Origin: Polyangium sp. 15x6
GTDB lineage: Bacteria > Myxococcota_A > Polyangia > Polyangiales > Polyangiaceae
DNA length: 64,000 nucleotides
Assembly (NCBI RefSeq): GCF_029960785.1
Contig: NZ_JASBQE010000030.1
Location: 1-64,000 of the forward strand
Direction: 5' to 3'
The translations under genes were made by a program, and so were the position numbers. Positions 59,775 through 64,000 of this stretch are shown here, piece after piece; positions within the stretch are counted from its first letter, which is position 1; each line of letters begins with the position of its first letter. The notes beneath the pieces were generated by a model. It had not been told where the DNA came from. It saw only the letters and a program-made list of their open reading frames with translations, and made no database searches.

Positions 59775-61820
59775 TCACCGTCGATACGGGGGGACGTAGC
59801 CCTCGCGTTTCAGGGTGTGCGTGGCGAGGAACCGGCGCAGGTGCGACAGCGGCGTGTGGAGGCGCGCCGGGTCGTCCGCGAGGCTCTGCGTCTCGCCTGG
59901 ATCCGAGGCGAGGTCGAAGACCTCCACGGTGTGGCTGCGATCGTCGACGATGATCTTCGTACCGTCGCGCAGGACGAGGGCGCGCTTCATGCGGGTCTCG
60001 GCGAGGATCGGGCGCGTGAGCGTGGGGCTCTCGCCGCGCAGGTAGGGCACGAGGCTCTGGCCCATGAAGGTGCCGGGCGTGCTCTCGCCGAAGAGGTCGA
60101 GGATCGTGGGGCCGAGGTCGACGGCCGAGACAGGCGCGTCGACGACGCGCGGCGCGAAGCGCTGGCTCTGCACGATGAGCGGCACGCGCAAGAGCTCGTC
60201 GTACAGCGAATTCGCGTGCACCCACTGTCCATGCTCGCCGAACGCCTCGCCATGATCACTCGTCAGGACGACGGCGGCGCGCTCGGCGAGCGGCGAGCGC
60301 TCGATCAAGGTGAGCAGACGGCCGATCTGGGCGTCGACGAGGGCGACTTCGCCGAGGTAACGGTCGAACTCGGAGCCCCCCGTGCCCGCGAGGTTGTAGG
60401 GGTTGTGCGCGTCGAGGAAATGGATGTACAGGAAAAACGGCTCGCCGTGCACTTTCGCGAGCCGCGCGACCGCCGCGTCGACGAGGGGTTTGCTCATGGT
60501 CCAGCGGCTGTTTCCGGCGGGGCGGACGAAGGTCTCCTCGGAGAAGCCCCGGACGATCCCGTACTGGTTGACGAGCCAGGCCGCGCTCGCGAAGGTGATC
60601 GTGGTGGCGCCGCGGGCGCGCAAGAGCTCGGGGAAGCGCGGGGTCTCGTCCTTGGCGGGCCAGAGGCCGAGAATGGGCCCCGCGTTCGGCGTCCAGTACT
60701 GCTGGGAGAAGTACGTGCCCGCGAAGAGCGCCGAGAGGCTGTAGACGGTCTGCGAGCCGGCGGAGCGGGCCGAACGAAAATACACGCCGCGCTTGCGGAG
60801 GGAGGCGAGGTTCGGGAGCTTGTCGTCGTATTTGCCGGACGCGAGGACGTCGTTCCGCAGGCAATCGATGCTGAAGAGGAACACCGCGGGGTTGGCAGGG
60901 AAAACGGCGGGGGAGCTCGGCGGTACGGGAGGCGCGGCCTTGCGGTCGACGAACCACGGGGCCATTTCGGGGGGCACGGGGGCGTCGTAGGAAACCGTCT
61001 TTTCGCGGAGCGCGCCGAGGAAGGGCGGAAGGAGCGAGCCGCTCGGGCTCTGCATGGCCATGGCCACGGTGGGCCGCGGCGGGACGACGAGCGAGGCGGC
61101 GGCGCCGAGCGAGGCGACGGCGAGGAAGGAGGCGCGGAGGGGACGCAATCGGGCGGCGAAAGGAGCGAGGCGCGCGGGCCATGCGGCGCCGGCGAGCGCG
61201 GCGGCGAAGAGGGCCACGGCGGCAAACGCGACGAAGAGGCGGACGCCGGCGTAATCGCCTTGGAGGAGGACGGGGCTGATCGAGAGGACAGCGGCGGCGA
61301 CGGCGGCGGCGACCCAGCGGAGATAAGGGCGCGCCGCGAGGCGGCCGAGCAGGACGGCGAGGGGGATGGTGAGCGCGAGGAGCGCGACGAAGAGGACGAG
61401 CAGCGCCGGCTGGACCCAGGCGGCGCGGCCCGAGGCGTGGCGTTCGATGGCCGTCGCGAGGTCCGAGGGCAAGACGAGGGCGCCGAGGGCGAGCGAGAGC
61501 ACGAGGAGCACGGCGGCGGATGCGCGCGGGCGCGCGCGGCCGAAACGAACGTGCAGGCCCACGAGGCCAGCGGAGGCGAGGCCGAGGGCGAGGAAATGGC
61601 CGGCGTCGAAGCCGTGATGCAGGACGCGCGTGACGAGGCGCGGCGGCAAGGCGATGGACCGCGCGATGGTGATCGCATTCGTGACGGCCGCGGTGATCCA
61701 GGCGAAGAGGACCGCGTCGGGGCCGGAGACGGAAGTCCGTCGGGGCTCGGCTTCGTTCACGGTCTCGCCATCGGCAGGGAACACGGATGCCACGAAAGCA
61801 CGTTGGCTCGGGACGGACAA
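59775..61820 (-). CDS. Membrane-anchored sulfatase / alkaline-phosphatase-superfamily enzyme
   Basis: A 681-aa protein. About five N-terminal helices (~residues 35-235) are followed by an extracytoplasmic catalytic domain: FLFSIDCLRNDVLAS (metal Asp), SAGSQTVYSLSALFAGTYF (likely Ser/Thr nucleophile region), FLYIHFLDAHNPY and VLTSDHGEAFGEHGQWVHA (metal Asp/His). The layout resembles LtaS or EptA-like transferases and periplasmic sulfatases. A CxPxR sulfatase cysteine is not obvious, so phosphoglycerol or phosphoethanolamine transfer is possible. The TTG start at 61820 is uncertain; GTG starts lie 9 and 20 codons in. It may be co-transcribed with the GT-C pair. Confidence 0.82.
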   Translation of the reverse strand: MSVPSQRAFVASVFPADGETVNEAEPRRTSVSGPDAVLFAWITAAVTNAITIARSIALPPRLVTRVLHHGFDAGHFLALGLASAGLVGLHVRFGRARPRASAAVLLVLSLALGALVLPSDLATAIERHASGRAAWVQPALLVLFVALLALTIPLAVLLGRLAARPYLRWVAAAVAAAVLSISPVLLQGDYAGVRLFVAFAAVALFAAALAGAAWPARLAPFAARLRPLRASFLAVASLGAAASLVVPPRPTVAMAMQSPSGSLLPPFLGALREKTVSYDAPVPPEMAPWFVDRKAAPPVPPSSPAVFPANPAVFLFSIDCLRNDVLASGKYDDKLPNLASLRKRGVYFRSARSAGSQTVYSLSALFAGTYFSQQYWTPNAGPILGLWPAKDETPRFPELLRARGATTITFASAAWLVNQYGIVRGFSEETFVRPAGNSRWTMSKPLVDAAVARLAKVHGEPFFLYIHFLDAHNPYNLAGTGGSEFDRYLGEVALVDAQIGRLLTLIERSPLAERAAVVLTSDHGEAFGEHGQWVHANSLYDELLRVPLIVQSQRFAPRVVDAPVSAVDLGPTILDLFGESTPGTFMGQSLVPYLRGESPTLTRPILAETRMKRALVLRDGTKIIVDDRSHTVEVFDLASDPGETQSLADDPARLHTPLSHLRRFLATHTLKREGYVPPYRR

Positions 61821-61838
61821 GGGTGGAGGTGCAGGGCT

Positions 61839-62393
61839 TCACCAGGTCCAGAGCGCACCGAGGTCCAATTCGATTTCGTGGAACGGTGCGATCCGTTCGC
61901 ACACGTCCCCCTCGTACACTTCGACCTGTAAATAACCTTCGCTGGTGAGCTGATAGACTTCGGCCATTCGATCGCGCGGACTCACGAGCCAGAGGTGGGC
62001 GACGCCCTCGCGGCGGTAAACCCGGATCTTCCGCGCGCGCTCCCTGGGATACGTCTCCGGCCAGAGAACCTCGCAGATCCAGTCAGGCGTGAGCGTGAGC
62101 GCCTCGACATCGGGTATTTCCGGCATCCGCTCCCGGCGCCAACCTGCCAGGTCGGGCTGCAGCTTGTCCGGACGCGGACCGAAGTGCAGCACGGGGTTGC
62201 TCAGGAGGACCCAGCCGTCAGGTTCGCCATGGCGTGATGGCAAGGGGACGAGCTGCTGGATGAGGCGGGTCTTGGCCAGACAATGCAACAGGTGCTGGCC
62301 TGGCTGTACATGGAGCTCACCGTCGATGATCTCGGCGATCTGCTCTTCCGGGACGGCGTCGTAGGCTGCTTCGACTTCCGGGGCGTTGGGCAT
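61839..62393 (-). CDS. Uma2-family protein (PD-(D/E)XK nuclease-like)
   Basis: A 184-aa protein of standard Uma2 length: EIIDGELHVQPG, DKLQPDLAGWRRERMPE (conserved Asp), DWICEVLWPETYPRERARKIRVYRREGVAHLWLVSP, split into its usual E-x-L-x-P/T, K and Y-WLV elements. The fold is related to restriction endonucleases, but the cellular role of these widespread cyanobacterial and myxobacterial proteins is unknown. It lies 18 bp before the sulfatase and has its own -10-like element. Confidence 0.88.
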   Translation of the reverse strand: MPNAPEVEAAYDAVPEEQIAEIIDGELHVQPGQHLLHCLAKTRLIQQLVPLPSRHGEPDGWVLLSNPVLHFGPRPDKLQPDLAGWRRERMPEIPDVEALTLTPDWICEVLWPETYPRERARKIRVYRREGVAHLWLVSPRDRMAEVYQLTSEGYLQVEVYEGDVCERIAPFHEIELDLGALWTW

Positions 62394-62399
62394 GCGCCC

Positions 62400-62405
62400 A
62401 TCGTA
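62400..62405 (-). promoter_or_regulatory. -10-like element of the Uma2 gene
   Basis: On the minus strand TACGAT lies 6 nt before the ATG at 62393, with no ribosome site. It is a very short leader or leaderless arrangement. Confidence 0.5.
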
Positions 62406-62408
62406 GCA

Positions 62409-63443
62409 TCAAGAGGTTCGTCCGGGAACGTCCGGTTTGTCCCCGAACGGCGGCGGCGCCAGGTACCACCCGACAAACCCCATCGCCGCCACGCCCACGT
62501 AGATCACCAGGAACACCACGAGTCCGTAGAGCAAGCCCGTGTCCCCGGGATGGCCGAGCGCAGGGAAGACCATCGAGAAAAAGAGCTCGCGCACGCCCAG
62601 GCCCGAGACCGAGATCGGCAGGAGGCCGAGCAGGCTCGCCACCGCGAGCAGGCAGACGACGTCGTAGAAGGCCAGATCGAAATGCAGCGATTGCGCGATC
62701 AGATACCCCTGGAGGTAATTCACGCCGAACGCGAGGATCGTCAGCACCACCGCGGACGCGAGGTGCCTCGGGCGCTGGGCGCGCAGGGCCAGAAGAAAAC
62801 GATCGAATCCCTCGCCCGTGGGGTCGCCGAGCATTTTCTTGTAAAGCGCGCGCATCGCCGTCTGCGCGAACGAGGGAACGAAGAGCACGAGCGGACCGAG
62901 CGCCGTGACCAGGACCCCGCCCCACGTGACGAGCGCGAGATCCCCGACGAAGAACGAGCTCCATCGCGCCACGCCGACGGCCACGAACCCGACGAGCACG
63001 TAGAGGTCGCAGAGCCGGTCGATCACGACGACCGCGACCCCTTCGGAATAAGGCATCCCGAGGTCGTGCCGGAAGTATTGCGCGCGCAGCACGTCGCCCA
63101 CGCGGCCCGGCGTGAACATGCCGACGAAGACCGACGAGAGGAAGCCGAGCCAGGCGCGCTTGCGTGGATAGTCGTAGCCGCGCGCCGAGAGCAGGACGTC
63201 GGAGCGGACGATCTTGAGCCAGTAGCTCGCCGCGTTCAGCGCGAATGCGAGCCCGAGCGGCAGGAGCGAGGCCGTCGCGAGCGCATCCCACGCAGCGCGC
63301 GCGTCGCGCATGCGCAAGAACACGACCACGAGCAGGGCCGGGCCCACGAGGCGCACGGCGAGCCGCACGAGCGAGCGCGGCGCGCCTTTCTTCGAAGCCT
63401 CGTTCGGGGAAGGATCGCTCACGAGCGCCTCGGTCTCTCGCAC
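62409..63443 (-). CDS. Lysyl-PG synthase TM-region / flippase-like membrane protein
   Basis: A 344-aa protein with about eight transmembrane helices. Family landmarks include LKIVRSDVLLSARGYDYP, SSVFVGMFTPGRVGDVLRAQYFR and PISVSGLGVRELFF, as in UPF0104/AglD-like proteins and the flippase half of MprF. Such proteins are predicted lipid or lipid-linked sugar transporters. Its setting beside GT-C enzymes and a sulfatase supports a role in envelope glycolipid export. The start is GTG 63443, 19 bp after the preceding leftward gene ends. Confidence 0.88.
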   Translation of the reverse strand: MRETEALVSDPSPNEASKKGAPRSLVRLAVRLVGPALLVVVFLRMRDARAAWDALATASLLPLGLAFALNAASYWLKIVRSDVLLSARGYDYPRKRAWLGFLSSVFVGMFTPGRVGDVLRAQYFRHDLGMPYSEGVAVVVIDRLCDLYVLVGFVAVGVARWSSFFVGDLALVTWGGVLVTALGPLVLFVPSFAQTAMRALYKKMLGDPTGEGFDRFLLALRAQRPRHLASAVVLTILAFGVNYLQGYLIAQSLHFDLAFYDVVCLLAVASLLGLLPISVSGLGVRELFFSMVFPALGHPGDTGLLYGLVVFLVIYVGVAAMGFVGWYLAPPPFGDKPDVPGRTS

Positions 63444-63462
63444 GAAGCGCCGCCTGTCAAGC

Positions 63463-64000
63463 TCAGCGGAGCGAGTCCGTGATCACCTTGAAGCGACGCT
63501 CCGCCATGATCGCGTCGTCGTCCGAGCGCTGGATCAGCACCGAAATGGTGAGCTTGTTCTTGCGCAGGACGAAGATCTCGGTCCGCATCGATTCCTTCGC
63601 GAGCGTGAACTCGAGCCGCGTCCCCTCGACGTTCTCGCCGCGCAGGCGCCGGGTCACGGTGGTGCCGCTGTCCGGGTGAAACTGACCGCCGCGCGAGCGC
63701 ATCTCCTTCTCGATGCCGTCCACGAGCGACTGGCTCAGCGCCTTCGGGTCGACGTCCACCGAATAGACCTGGAGCATCAAGAACGTCGAATCGGCCGCCT
63801 CGACCGTGATGTTCGAAACGCCCGTGGACCTCTCCTCCTCCAGGGTCATTTCTTTCGGATAGCGGAAGGAGATCCCGTTCGCCTGGTATTGCAGGACCTG
63901 CTTCGATCGGATCGTGGCCTCGAAGCGCTCGCCGCCGAGCTGCACCTCGAACGGTTTGCCGTCGGCCACGGAGTAGACCTTGCCACCGATCGAAAGCTCG
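63463..64000 (-). CDS. Hypothetical protein, truncated by the right edge
   Basis: Only the C-terminal ~178 residues are in the window; the frame stays open to the edge (IGGKVYSVADGKPFEVQLG continues upstream of any start). Visible strands (FEATIRSKQVLQYQANGISF; GVSNITVEAADSTFLMLQ) and DGIEKEMRSRGGQFHPDSG suggest a beta-rich extracytoplasmic domain. It lies 19 bp before the flippase-like gene and is probably its operon partner. The family is not recognised. Confidence 0.7.
   Translation of the reverse strand, partial: ELSIGGKVYSVADGKPFEVQLGGERFEATIRSKQVLQYQANGISFRYPKEMTLEEERSTGVSNITVEAADSTFLMLQVYSVDVDPKALSQSLVDGIEKEMRSRGGQFHPDSGTTVTRRLRGENVEGTRLEFTLAKESMRTEIFVLRKNKLTISVLIQRSDDDAIMAERRFKVITDSLR

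Noticed and set aside
59628-61931. Plus-strand ORF of 767 codons opposite the sulfatase
   Set aside because: Gly/Glu/Arg-rich shadow frame without recognisable domains.

Overview
The window looks like the chromosome of a large-genome, high-GC myxobacterium, most likely of the Polyangiales (Sorangium/Polyangium relatives). The evidence is strong third-position GC bias, frequent GTG starts, lipoproteins with glycine-rich linkers, an AgmX/PglI-type C-terminal domain, a MYXO-CTERM-like sorting tail, a DUF4388-type regulator, and palindromic repeats between and inside genes. The assignment is inferred from sequence character only.

1-6352 is the integrase-proximal end of a phage-like integrative element. 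It holds a low-GC DUF4365 cargo gene, then a leftward replication block (beta-class DNA methyltransferase, helix-turn-helix replication protein, DnaC-like loader), a divergent XRE repressor with a palindromic operator between them, a small gene, and a tyrosine integrase. The integrase frame runs into the 3' half of a tRNA-Arg(CCT) gene, the likely attachment site. Inside the replication-protein gene are eight copies of a 17-bp palindromic iteron followed by a low-GC purine/pyrimidine tract. This is the layout of a lambda-type origin.

6545-13995 is an uncharacterised two-gene operon: an HSP90-like (GHKL) ATPase translationally coupled to a 1910-aa protein whose N terminus looks like an eroded copy of the same fold.

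14038-26883 is ordinary chromosome: a thioesterase, a PP2C phosphatase fused to a cyclic-nucleotide-binding domain, an outer-membrane barrel and a coupled exported protein (apparently with a CTG start), an RluA pseudouridine synthase, envelope proteins, an SPW membrane protein, a DUF2231-Rieske protein, two coupled lipoproteins and a STAS regulator. A strong hairpin at 26929-26960 separates the STAS gene from a convergent ClpA/ClpC-like unfoldase.

29677-38236 holds a MYXO-CTERM-like protein, a lipoprotein peroxiredoxin that reads as a selenoprotein (in-frame UGA followed by a SECIS-like hairpin), an AgmX-type lipoprotein, and a rightward run of Tat-exported DUF1501-like protein, large lipoprotein with a CxxCH motif and second cytochrome-c-like lipoprotein. 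A HAD hydrolase follows.

38290-51472 holds a long-chain acyl-CoA ligase, a membrane-anchored protein, a TatA-like micro-ORF, a receiver/DUF4388/J-domain fusion, and polysaccharide genes (SAM methyltransferase, GT2 glycosyltransferase, two nucleotide-sugar epimerases) with an XRE regulator. A PtuA/PtuB pair (Septu-type phage defence) closes the block.

51635-64000 is an envelope glycan block: three large polytopic proteins (two are tandem paralogues), a membrane sulfatase, a Uma2 protein, a flippase-like protein and a gene cut by the right edge. Two inverted copies of a four-hairpin repeat lie between the convergent genes at 54424 and 54749. A recurring promoter pattern (TAnnnT 6-11 nt before ATG) suggests that many genes here make leaderless mRNAs.
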